The notes below the pieces were generated by a model that made no database searches, had not been told where the DNA came from, and saw only the letters and a list, made by a program, of their open reading frames with translations. From an uncultured Treponema sp. (GTDB taxonomy: Bacteria; Spirochaetota; Spirochaetia; Treponematales; Treponemataceae): a stretch of 16,032 nucleotides of DNA. Positions within the stretch are counted from its first letter, which is position 1, and the number at the start of each line of letters is the position of its first letter. This document shows, piece by piece, positions 1 through 7,600 of this stretch. A program made the position numbers and the translations under genes. The DNA lies in NCBI RefSeq assembly GCF_938029485.1, contig NZ_CALHGC010000183.1, forward strand, positions 1-16,032, read 5' to 3'.

Positions 1-23
1 CTAACCGAAAAAAAAGCTGTTCA

Positions 24-41
24 TCACGTAAAAATCTAACC
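24..41. repeat. Inner left terminal repeat of the insertion sequence
   Basis: The 18 bases TCACGTAAAAATCTAACC are the exact reverse complement of 1309-1326. The preceding outer copy is visible only as its last six bases at 1-6. Confidence 0.85.
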
Positions 42-69
42 CAAAATAGAAGCCCGAAGGAAGGGCAAG

Positions 70-1269
70 ATGGGGTTAGATATGAAAACGAAAAAGAAAT
101 TGACCGAAGAAACGGCCAAACGCTACTGTACGGCAAACAAAAAACATAAGACGAAAATCATCGACGAGTTCACCGCAACCACCGGCTACAACCGAAAATA
201 CGCCATCCATATCCTCAAAAATACTGCACGTATAAAAATAACACACTTCAACAACGTCGAGAGAAAGAGCGTACAGATCATCAAAAAGCCGCGTAAAAAG
301 CGGCACTATGAAAAATACTACGGACAAGACGTGCAGAAAGAAGTTATTCATTTGTGGATATTTTCAATGTACCTGTGCGCAAAAAGATTGGTACCCTTTA
401 TCCGCGATAATATCGATTACCTTGCGCACAAGTTCGGCTATACTGAACAACTGAAAACAAAACTTGCTCTCATATCAAGCGCAACGGTCGGTAGGATCAT
501 CAAGCCGGAAATCCCCAAGCATTCCATCCGCGGTATTGCAACGACACGACCGGCAAAAAATCTCAATAAACTCATTCCGATCCGCACCTTCTTCGATTGG
601 GACGAACGAAAACCCGGCTTTTTCGAATCCGATACGGTCGCTCATTGCGGTACAACTACCGAAGGACAGTACATTTGTACCCTGACACTCACCGACGTAC
701 ATTCAGGATGGACGGAAAATCGTGCGCTTTTGAATAAAGCTCATCGTTGGGTCAAAGAAGCGACGGAGGACGTGAAAATACACTTACCCTTTGCGATGAA
801 AGGCCTTGATAGCGATAACGGCAGCGAGTTCAAAAATACACAACTTTTGCAGTGGTGTAAAGAAAATCATATTACGTTCACCCGAAGTCGCCCGTATAAA
901 AAGAATGACAACTGTTTTGTTGAACAGAAAAACGACAGCGTGGTAAGACGTATTGTCGGCTACTATCGATTTGAAGGAGAAGCTGCTCGTGCTGTCTTAG
1001 CAGAACTGTATGAAAGTTATAATAAGCTCGTCAACTTCTTTTTTCCCTCGATGAAGATTATTGCAAAGCAACGGGTAGACGCAAAGCTCATAAAGAAATA
1101 TGATGCGGCTAAGACTCCCTACCGAAGGCTTATGGAAAGTAAGGATGTAAGCGAGGCGGTAAAAGAGGAGCTTTTCAGGAGGAAGAACAGATTGGATTTA
1201 CAACAGCTGCTTGACAAAACGCAGCTGTTGCAGCGTAAGCTTATCGCTATGGCGGTACAACGGTCATAG
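70..1269 (+). CDS. Transposase, integrase-core (rve-type) DDE family
   Basis: This 399-residue protein should cut and join the element ends during transposition. A basic N-terminal region (residues 1-85, rich in Lys and Arg) is the likely DNA-binding part. The catalytic core carries Asp188 (in FFESDTVAH), Asp249 (in LDSDNGSEF) and Glu285 (in CFVEQKN). The last two are separated by 35 residues, the DD(35)E spacing of retroviral-integrase-like transposases. The ATG at 70 follows an AAGGAAGGG-like purine run at 57-66; an ATG at 82 is a possible alternative start. The frame is uninterrupted and all three catalytic residues are present, so the gene looks functional. It is the only gene between the terminal repeats. 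I recognise the fold family but cannot place it firmly in IS30, IS481 or another named group. Confidence 0.9.
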   Translation: MGLDMKTKKKLTEETAKRYCTANKKHKTKIIDEFTATTGYNRKYAIHILKNTARIKITHFNNVERKSVQIIKKPRKKRHYEKYYGQDVQKEVIHLWIFSMYLCAKRLVPFIRDNIDYLAHKFGYTEQLKTKLALISSATVGRIIKPEIPKHSIRGIATTRPAKNLNKLIPIRTFFDWDERKPGFFESDTVAHCGTTTEGQYICTLTLTDVHSGWTENRALLNKAHRWVKEATEDVKIHLPFAMKGLDSDNGSEFKNTQLLQWCKENHITFTRSRPYKKNDNCFVEQKNDSVVRRIVGYYRFEGEAARAVLAELYESYNKLVNFFFPSMKIIAKQRVDAKLIKKYDAAKTPYRRLMESKDVSEAVKEELFRRKNRLDLQQLLDKTQLLQRKLIAMAVQRS

Positions 1270-1273
1270 CTAC

Positions 1274-1291
1274 GGTTAGATTTTTACTTGA
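1274..1291. repeat. Inner right terminal repeat of the insertion sequence
   Basis: GGTTAGATTTTTACTTGA differs at one base from the outer right repeat at 1309-1326 and lies 35 bp inside it in the same orientation. It begins five bases after the transposase stop codon. Confidence 0.8.
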
Positions 1292-1308
1292 GTAACCGCA
1301 ATCGTTTC

Positions 1309-1326
1309 GGTTAGATTTTTACGTGA
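1309..1326. repeat. Outer right terminal repeat of the insertion sequence
   Basis: GGTTAGATTTTTACGTGA is an exact inverted match to 24-41 and marks the right end of the element. The next 20 bp separate it from the end of the IS256-type remnant. Confidence 0.85.
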
Positions 1327-1345
1327 GGAAATACGACTTGCGCGA

Positions 1346-1838
1346 CCCTGTCAAAAATTCTGTGTAAATGACAGAGCTTAATTATAAACGGGAACACGCC
1401 CGTCAAAAAGAATTGCAAATTGGTTAACCGCCAGTCCCCAGTCTTTAATGGGCATAGTCCAACGGGCGCCGGCGTTTTTTATTGCCAAGTACATTATCTT
1501 GTATATCGAATCGTCATCCGGGAAACTTGACTTATTTCTTGTAACTTTTCGTAAACTAAAGTTCAATGATTCGATTGCATTGGTGGTATAAATTGCCCGA
1601 CGAATATCTTTGGGGTAGTTAAAGAATTCTGTAAGGCCATTCCAGTTTCGTTCCCATGAAGCCTGAATCATGGGATATTTGTCATTCCATTTTTTTCCGA
1701 ACTCTTCAAGAGCCTCGTGTCCGGTTTCAGCATTAATGGCAGAATACACTTCCTTCAAGTCATGGCAGACAGCCTTAAGGTCTTTGTAGGAAACAAACTT
1801 TGTAGAATTACGAATCATGTGAACGATACAGGGCATAA
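1346..1838 (-). mobile_element. Remnant of an IS256-family element (3' part only)
   Basis: The remnant includes the C-terminal third of an IS256-type transposase gene. Beyond its stop codon lies an end-like sequence (CTGTCAAAAATTCTGTGTAA, 1348-1367) resembling the terminal repeats of IS256-family elements. The inner boundary near 1838 is abrupt: upstream on the minus strand no further transposase sequence can be read. The other end of the element is absent from the window, so this copy cannot move by itself. A short inverted repeat (CTGTCA at 1348, TGACAG at 1369) sits within the end. Confidence 0.75.
1378..1836 (-). pseudogene. Truncated IS256-family transposase (C-terminal ~152 residues)
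   Basis: About 152 codons remain of a gene that is normally near 400. The visible part matches the C-terminal region of IS256/mutator-type transposases: a CIVHMIRNS segment near the start, YTTNAIESLN with the third catalytic acid at Glu89, and a WTMPIKDW...NQFAILF ending. The first two catalytic aspartates lie in the missing part, so the product cannot be an active transposase. The methionine that opens the frame replaces the residue normally before CIVH and is probably just the first in-frame ATG after the break. No clear ribosome-binding site precedes it. Confidence 0.85.
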
Positions 1839-1858
1839 TCCGCTACGCGTCTTATGCT

Positions 1859-1886
1859 GCGAGTTTTTGCTATGCAAAAACATCGC
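1859..1886. repeat. Short imperfect-palindrome repeat, copy 1 (possible terminator)
   Basis: GCGA (1859-1862) plus GTTTTTGC (1863-1870), a three-base loop, then GCAAAAAC (1874-1881), a bulged A and TCGC (1883-1886). The outer GCGA/A-TCGC frame recurs at 2570-2596 and, with one changed base, at 2640-2677. A T-rich run (TTTTGTTTT) follows, so this copy could also act as an intrinsic terminator before the acetyltransferase gene. It lies just beyond the broken end of the IS256 remnant. Confidence 0.55.
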
Positions 1887-1917
1887 TTTTGTTTTATTCG
1901 TGCGGAGGTATTGAGAT

Positions 1918-2475
1918 ATGTATATACGGAAACTAATCGGCACAAAATGCTACCTTTCGCCGCTCAATCTTGAAGATGCCGAACAATATACCGTGTGGCT
2001 TAACGATATGGAAGTTACCGACAATCTGCAATTGATTTCGTCGGTTATTACCGTCGACGGTGAAAGGGAACTCCTTAAAAAGCTCGCACAAGAGCATAAC
2101 TACGGCATCATCGACATCGCAAACAATCAGCTGATCGGTAATGCGGGTTTTATCGACATCAATCATCTCCACCGGACGGCGGAAATCGGTATCTTCATCG
2201 GCGATAAGAGCTATTGGGGCAAAGGGTACGGGCAGGAAGCGCTTTCGCTGCTCTTGGACTACGCTTTTAAAAAGCTCAATCTGCATAGTATTCTGTTACG
2301 GGTTTATGACTTTAATCAGCGTGCCGTTGCTTGCTACGAAAAAACCGGTTTTAGAAAAATCGGCGAGATCCGCGACGGGTTAATCAGAAATATGGAATAC
2401 CACAACGTCGTTTTGATGGACATTCTGCCGACCGACTTTTATGAGAAAAATCCGCAGTATAAAACTGAAAAATAA
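1918..2475 (+). CDS. GNAT family N-acetyltransferase (RimJ/RimL type)
   Basis: This 185-residue protein should transfer an acetyl group from acetyl-CoA to an amine; the substrate cannot be told from sequence. The acetyl-CoA-binding motif A is visible as W100-GKGYG (residues 100-105), following the beta-strand AEIGIFIG. Motif B is visible as NQRAVACYEKTGF (residues 133-145), typical of the RimJ/RimL-like branch that includes ribosomal-protein and antibiotic acetyltransferases. The length is normal for the group. The ATG at 1918 follows GGAGGT (1904-1909) with eight bases between, a strong ribosome-binding site. The gene stands alone between the IS256 remnant and the serS promoter, and I see no convincing promoter of its own in the 80 bp upstream. 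Confidence 0.88.
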   Translation: MYIRKLIGTKCYLSPLNLEDAEQYTVWLNDMEVTDNLQLISSVITVDGERELLKKLAQEHNYGIIDIANNQLIGNAGFIDINHLHRTAEIGIFIGDKSYWGKGYGQEALSLLLDYAFKKLNLHSILLRVYDFNQRAVACYEKTGFRKIGEIRDGLIRNMEYHNVVLMDILPTDFYEKNPQYKTEK

Positions 2476-2483
2476 CAAAACGC

Positions 2484-2512
2484 TTGCATAAAGCACAATA
2501 ACTTCATACAAT
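2484..2512 (+). promoter_or_regulatory. Sigma-70-type promoter upstream of serS
   Basis: TTGCAT (2484-2489) and TACAAT (2507-2512) are separated by exactly 17 bp. Transcription would start near 2518-2520, giving a leader of about 250 bases before serS. The -35 half has the same TTGCATAA context as the promoters proposed for secG and pfk. Confidence 0.6.
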
Positions 2513-2569
2513 ATCGGATAACTTCGGCCACCTCATCAAGCAATATACATCCGTGTACATTGCTTGATG

Positions 2570-2596
2570 GCGAATTTTGCAGAAGCAAAATATCGC
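2570..2596. repeat. Short imperfect-palindrome repeat, copy 2
   Basis: GCGA, ATTTTGC, loop AGAA, GCAAAAT, bulged A, TCGC: the same frame as the copies at 1859-1886 and 2640-2677, with the inner stem changed on both sides so that pairing is kept. It overlaps an alternative stem at 2579-2602. Confidence 0.55.
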
Positions 2597-2639
2597 TTCT
2601 GCTATAACCACCGCCGTCCATGGCGGTTTCGTTATCCGT

Positions 2640-2677
2640 CGAGTTTCGGCTTTCTGCATCGTACAGCCGAAACATCG
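2640..2677. repeat. Short imperfect-palindrome repeat, copy 3
   Basis: CGA (2640-2642), GTTTCGGCT (2643-2651), a 13-base loop, AGCCGAAAC (2665-2673), bulged A, TCGC. The bulged A and the ATCGCTT ending match the other two copies; the opening base is T instead of G. Confidence 0.5.
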
Positions 2678-2765
2678 CTTATTAAACGTATGCGCTTTTC
2701 GCGCACCAATACAACAGTTTCCAAAATTCACATTTTGTTCAACCGTTGTATTTTAAGGAAGATCT

Positions 2766-4040
2766 ATGCTTGACTATCGATTTATCAAAAATAATTTGGA
2801 AGCGGTTAAACGGAATATTATTAACCGCGCTATGCATGCCGATGCGGAGGCTGCCGTTCGCCTCTTTGATGAACGGACGGAGATGGTAACTGCGCTGCAG
2901 GGACTTCAGGCAAAGCGGAATGAAAACTCCCTCGCGATGAAAAAAGCGAAAGACGCGGCAGAGCGTACCGCGCTTATCGAAACGGGCAAGGCTATTAAAG
3001 CCGAAATTGCCGCTGCCGAAGCTGCGTTAAAAGAAAAAGAAGCGGCGCTCGATGCGGCGATGATGCAAATCCCGAATATGGCACATCCCGATGCACCGAT
3101 CGGCAAGGAGGATACGGAAAACTGCGAAGTAAAGCGGGTCGGTACGGTTCCTCAGTTTGATTTTGAACCGAAAGATCACGTACAGCTGGCGGAAGAACTC
3201 GACTTAATCGACTTTGACGCGGCGACAAAGGTTTCCGGTGTAAAATTCTACTACCTCAAAAACGAAGCGGTGTTTTTGGAGCAAGCTCTGGTGCTGTACG
3301 GGCTGAATATCTTACGCAAGCACGGCTTTACTCCGTTTATTACGCCGGATGTTGCAAAAGAAGAAATTCTTCGTGGTATCGGCTTTAATCCGCGCGGAAG
3401 CGAATCAAACGTCTATACTATAGAAGATGAAGGCACCTGCCTTGTCGCCACGGCGGAAATTACGCTCGGCGGCTATCATGCGGATGAGATTCTCGAAAAA
3501 GCGAAGCTTCCGCTGATGTATTGCGGACTTTCGCACTGTTTCCGCCGTGAAGCGGGAGCGGCGGGTCAGTTCTCCAAGGGGCTTTACCGCGTACATCAGT
3601 TTACCAAGCTGGAGATGTTCGTATACTGCACTCCTGAAGAATCCGATGCAATTCACGAAAAGCTCCGCCTGATCGAGGAAGAGATCTTTACCGGCTTAGG
3701 CATTGCATTCCGCGTTGTCGATACCTGCACCGGAGACCTCGGCGCTCCCGCCTACCGTAAGTGGGATTTGGAAGCATGGATGCCCGGGCGCAACGGCGGG
3801 GAATGGGGAGAAGTTACCTCTACCTCAAACTGTACCGACTATCAGGCGCGCCGCCTCAATGTACGGTTTAAAGACGACGACGGTAAGAATAAGTACGTGC
3901 ATATGCTGAACGGTACCGCTATCGCCGTTTCCCGTGCCCTTGTCGCTATTATCGAAAACTACCAGCAAAAAGACGGCAGCATTAAAATTCCCGAGGCGCT
4001 GGTGCCCTACTGCGGATTCGACGTCATCAAAAAGAGATAG
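2766..4040 (+). CDS. serS: Seryl-tRNA synthetase
   Basis: SerRS charges tRNA-Ser (and tRNA-Sec where present) with serine using ATP, in the cytoplasm. The 424-residue length is normal for the bacterial enzyme. Residues 1-105 form the alanine- and lysine-rich antiparallel coiled coil that grips the tRNA long variable arm. The class II catalytic core follows: the TAE serine-binding segment at 229-231, motif 2 with FRREAG at 259-264 and the KGLYRVHQF loop at 271-279, and motif 3 as NGTAIAVSRALVAIIEN at 382-398. The ATG follows AAGGAAG at 2755-2761 with four bases between. A promoter at 2484-2512 and a long structured leader precede it. It is followed by secG, which has its own promoter. Confidence 0.97.
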   Translation: MLDYRFIKNNLEAVKRNIINRAMHADAEAAVRLFDERTEMVTALQGLQAKRNENSLAMKKAKDAAERTALIETGKAIKAEIAAAEAALKEKEAALDAAMMQIPNMAHPDAPIGKEDTENCEVKRVGTVPQFDFEPKDHVQLAEELDLIDFDAATKVSGVKFYYLKNEAVFLEQALVLYGLNILRKHGFTPFITPDVAKEEILRGIGFNPRGSESNVYTIEDEGTCLVATAEITLGGYHADEILEKAKLPLMYCGLSHCFRREAGAAGQFSKGLYRVHQFTKLEMFVYCTPEESDAIHEKLRLIEEEIFTGLGIAFRVVDTCTGDLGAPAYRKWDLEAWMPGRNGGEWGEVTSTSNCTDYQARRLNVRFKDDDGKNKYVHMLNGTAIAVSRALVAIIENYQQKDGSIKIPEALVPYCGFDVIKKR

Positions 4041-4070
4041 AGCTTTCCAATAGACTTCCATACGAAGACC

Positions 4071-4099
4071 TTGCATAAGCCCTTTGTTTTCTATATACT
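4071..4099 (+). promoter_or_regulatory. Sigma-70-type promoter of secG
   Basis: TTGCAT (4071-4076) and TATACT (4094-4099) are separated by 17 bp. The predicted start near 4106 gives a leader of about 29 bases to the secG ATG. Confidence 0.65.
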
Positions 4100-4134
4100 C
4101 TGATGATAATTTCAATTGAGTTTCTGGAGTGTTT

Positions 4135-4545
4135 ATGAGCGGAGTAAGTATCGCATTACTGGTATTTTTTATTATAATTGCGTTTTTGATTGTCGGACTG
4201 GTGTTGTTACAGAATGAAGAGGGCGACAGCTTAGGCGGTCTTTTTTCGGGCGGATCAAATTCCGCATTCGGTTCGCGTTCCGGTAACATACTGACAAAAG
4301 CTACCTATACCCTAATAACGCTTTTCTTTGTTGTTACTTTTTTCCTTGCATGGCTTAATAAGAGTCCGGGGGATTCCGGTTTACAGCAAGATGCCCAAAT
4401 ACAGCAAGCTGAAACGGCAACCGAATGGTGGAAAGAAAAAGACACAACTTTCAATTCAAGCGAATCCGGTAATACGGAAAATACTGAGACGGCATCTCAG
4501 TCTTCCGAAACGGCGCCTGCGGATAGTACATCGGCCTCTCATTAA
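4135..4545 (+). CDS. secG: Preprotein translocase subunit SecG
   Basis: SecG is the small membrane subunit of the SecYEG channel and assists SecA-driven export. The protein has 136 residues. Two membrane segments are visible, about residues 4-25 and 52-74. The conserved loop between them includes LLQNEEGDSLGGLFSGG and the AFGSRSGNILTKATY region typical of the family. The start chosen is the ATG at 4135, because GGAG at 4126-4129 lies five bases before it; a GTG two codons upstream overlaps that ribosome-binding site. The C-terminal tail (about residues 75-136) is longer than needed for the fold, rich in Ser, Thr, Glu and Gln, and looks disordered. The placement after serS and the separate promoter suggest its own transcript. 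Confidence 0.92.
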   Translation: MSGVSIALLVFFIIIAFLIVGLVLLQNEEGDSLGGLFSGGSNSAFGSRSGNILTKATYTLITLFFVVTFFLAWLNKSPGDSGLQQDAQIQQAETATEWWKEKDTTFNSSESGNTENTETASQSSETAPADSTSASH

Positions 4546-4560
4546 CTAATACCGGATCTC

Positions 4561-4589
4561 TTGCATTTAATAACAGCTTTTGAAAATAC
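4561..4589 (+). promoter_or_regulatory. Possible weak promoter before the diguanylate cyclase gene
   Basis: TTGCAT (4561-4566) is followed after 17 bp by AAATAC (4584-4589). The -10 half is a poor match, so this is only a candidate. Confidence 0.3.
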
Positions 4590-4640
4590 AAATCGAAATA
4601 AGATGCAGCGAGTTTGATAAACGGCTATTTCAATCTGGCT

Positions 4641-4669
4641 CCCCGTTTCTTTAATACAATAGAACGGGG
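4641..4669 (+). promoter_or_regulatory. Hairpin immediately before the ribosome-binding site of the diguanylate cyclase gene
   Basis: CCCCGTT (4641-4647) pairs with AACGGGG (4663-4669). The stem ends one base before the strong AGGAGG at 4671-4676. It could affect translation start or be a leftover terminator; no T-run follows it. Confidence 0.35.
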
Positions 4670-4682
4670 AAGGAGGAGGTGG

Positions 4683-7600
4683 ATGAAATCTTTTATTACA
4701 TTCGTTAGTGCACTTTTCTTAATGACAGGGTTGGTGTTTTCTCTGGATTTATCCGCCCTGTCGTTTTATACCGAACCGGCTCTTTTCTCATTTAATACGG
4801 TTGTCGGCGTTGCAGAAGACAGTTATGATTGCCTGTATTTTGCGACCCGTTCGGGACTCATTAAGTACGACGGAATTACGTGCGAAAAATTTGAACATCT
4901 CCCCTTCGATAATACCACTATCCGCTCAAGCCAAATCCAAACCATCTATATGGATACTGATGATGTACTCTGGCTCGGCACATACAGCGGACTGGAGCGC
5001 TTTGATATCAAAACCGGAGCAATCAGCCATTTTTCTGTCAGCGATGATGTAATTACAGCGATTTTCCGTGATTCCAAACAGCATTTATGGGTGGGAACAA
5101 TCAACGGATTGTATTTTTGCTGCAACGGCAACTGTGAAACTTTTACTCTTTTTAATAATCATCGGTATGACTCTTTTATCGGAAATAATACCATTCGCTC
5201 CATCAGTGAGGATTCTCACGGCATCGTCTATGCTTCAACGTATGACGGTGTGTGGCAATACAATGAAGCCAAAGCAGTCTTCGAACCGTGCAGCCTTATA
5301 CCCGAAGGTTGCCCCGGAAAAAATGGAGTGGTGTATCATTTTATTGAAGACGCAGACGGCGTGTATTGGCTTTCCGTTTGGGGCGTTGGGCTTGTCCGTA
5401 TTACACCCGGCAACAACAGCTATGAGGTCTATTCGTTACCGGATGCACGGATATATACGCTTTATAATAATTTTATCACCGATGAATATATAGCGGCAGG
5501 AACGTGGGGCGGCGGTATGTATATCATCAATAAAAAAACAAAAGAGATAATCCCGTATAAAACCGACCATAATTCGAACGGCTCACTTACCAATAATGTC
5601 ATCCAGTCACTCTTTATCAGTAAATACAATATGCTTTTTGTTGGAACTGCAGATGCACTCAACATAGCCGATTTAAGCCGTCTTTCGGATGATATTGCAG
5701 TACCGCTCTATGTAGAAACCGCCGTGAATCAAAAAAATTTATCTCATCTTGACGACACCATTTCTTGCTTAGTCTCCAGTGATAAGTACATTTGGGCGGC
5801 TTCCAATAATATCCTTGTACGATATAACCTTGCTGAATCTAAATTAGAAGAGTTTCCATTCATAGTTGACGGGAGCCAAGTGAACGGTGCACTCATTTAT
5901 TCCATCAGTGTGGTCAGCGATACGGAACTGTGGATAGGCAGCAACAAGGGCTTGTTTCTTTTCGATACGAGAACGGCCTCGTTTACACCGGTTTCGTTGT
6001 ATAACGACCGAATGACTGATGTTTCCGGTTTTCTAATATGCGCTCTTTATCAAGATGTCGATAAAACGCTCTGGATTGGAACGTACGGCGCGGGACTTAC
6101 CCAATTTTCTCCTACCAAGGGAATTCTGAGTCAATACCGTCATTCGACGGCTCCTTATTCGTTAAGTAACGATATTGTTTTTTTTATCAATCGTGACAGC
6201 CGTGGAACATTATGGATCGGTACAAATAAAGGTTTGTGCCGGTATGTACCCGAAACTCAGGATTTTATCTCGTACCTTTATGACATCAATAAGCCGACCG
6301 GTATTTCTTCCAACCGCATCGATTCTTTTTGCGAAGATTCAAAGGGATATCTATGGTTTGGTACAAAGGATGGCGGAATCTGCCGCTTTGACCCTAAAAC
6401 CGAACTCTTCCGCACGTATACAAAGGACATCGGCCTTTCTTCCAATCAAATTATCGGAATTACCGATACCGGCGACGGCTTTTTATGGATAGTGGCGCTT
6501 AAATACTTAAACTTGTTCGATACGGTGCATGAAACGGCTCAGGCATATAATATCTCTAATATACACCAATACAGTTATTTTTCATGTCCGCCCATTGCCT
6601 TAAAAGATAAGGGATTATTTTTTTTCGGCACCAATAGAGGTATATTAAAAATTTCTCAAGAAAAATTGTATGCCTTTCGGCTGCAATTTACTCCTATCAA
6701 AATACGAAGGCTTGCAGCAGACGGTCAGCCGGTCAATTTATATGCAAAAAAACATTCGTTTATGTTTGGATATAAAACAAATGATATTAAAATTTCATTC
6801 GCAGCGCCCTACTCTTCTCAGCGTAAAAAGCCCGTTTACGCCTATAAGCTGACCGGTTTTGATGAAGATTGGATTATTGCTTCGGACAGGGATTTTGCAC
6901 AGTATACCAACCTTCCGCCCGGCACCTATACCTTCTCGGTAAGGAATGCAGCGGAGGGGCAGGACGTTATACACGACAGCGTTTCATTCACCATACGGCA
7001 GAGTTTTCTTATTTCTCCCGTTATGATTTGGTTTTATATAGTGTTGATTTCGCTCATTGTATTCCTCGTCTATAAAATTCATAAGCTGTATTGGCTGCAG
7101 CGGTATGCCGATTTATTGGAAGAAAAACAGATGGTACTGATACAGGATAACTTTACCCTTAAAGAACTTTCCATGCTCGACCACCTAACCGGTATCGGAA
7201 ACCGCCGCTATATCGATATGCTCGGCTTAAAAATATGGGAAATGGCGATGGAACATGATGTTCCGATAGCGGTTATGATGTTTGATATCGACTTCTTTAA
7301 AAATTACAACGACCGATTCGGGCATCAAGCAGGTGATGAATTGTTACGCTTAATCGGGGCAGATCTAAAAAAGCGTATCCGTACCGAAACGGACTTAATA
7401 GGCCGATACGGTGGTGAAGAATTTTTGATTGTAATGTATAATTTGTTTCCCGAAAAGGCGATGCATATTGCGGAAGGGATCCGAAAAACGGTGGAGGCTA
7501 TGCATGAGCGGCATGCCAAAGAAATGGTAGGACAAGCGACCATCAGTATCGGAGTTTTTGCAGAGAAACCTACCGAAACGGATACTTTTGATCAGATGAT

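Larger units (their letters stand above)
1..1326 (+). mobile_element. Insertion sequence with DDE transposase and doubled terminal repeats; left tip outside the window
   Basis: The element carries one transposase gene. Its right boundary is set by an 18-bp repeat at 1309-1326 that is the exact inverted complement of 24-41. A second right-hand copy lies 35 bp further in (1274-1291, one mismatch). On the left, the bases CTAACC at 1-6 lie exactly 35 bp before the same bases at 36-41, so an outer left copy should begin about 12 bp before the window. Each end therefore seems to carry two direct repeats spaced 35 bp apart, both facing the same way. The target-site duplication cannot be read because the left flank is missing. 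The family is not certain. Confidence 0.85.
2513..2765 (+). promoter_or_regulatory. Structured 5' leader of serS with serial hairpins
   Basis: Several stems can be paired by eye. H1: 2534-2544 with 2559-2569 (11 bp, plus a 4-bp inner stem with loop TCCG). H2a: 2570-2580 with 2585-2596. An alternative H2b, GCAGAAGC (2579-2586) with GCTTCTGC (2595-2602), excludes H2a. H3: ACCGCC (2610-2615) with GGCGGT (2622-2627). H4: 2640-2651 with 2665-2677. H5: TGCGC (2691-2695) with GCGCA (2701-2705). H6: AATACAAC (2708-2715) with GTTGTATT (2745-2752), holding an inner CAAAAT/ATTTTG stem. CGGATAAC (2515-2522) can also pair with GTTATCCG (2631-2638), closing a junction around H1-H3. I do not recognise a known riboswitch or T-box here. 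It may be a regulatory leader, or dispersed repeats that landed in the leader. Confidence 0.45.

Noticed and set aside
2564..2773. Open frame of about 69 codons across the serS leader, as a possible leader peptide
   Set aside because: It has no ribosome-binding site, overlaps the serS start out of frame, and its codons simply follow the hairpins and repeats of the leader.
4129..4134. GTG at 4129 as the secG start
   Set aside because: It overlaps the GGAG ribosome-binding site, which is well spaced only for the ATG at 4135.
4614..4682. Longer N-terminus for the diguanylate cyclase from a TTG at 4614
   Set aside because: The added segment covers the hairpin and the strong ribosome-binding site, and it would put a basic stretch before a clean signal peptide that starts at 4683.
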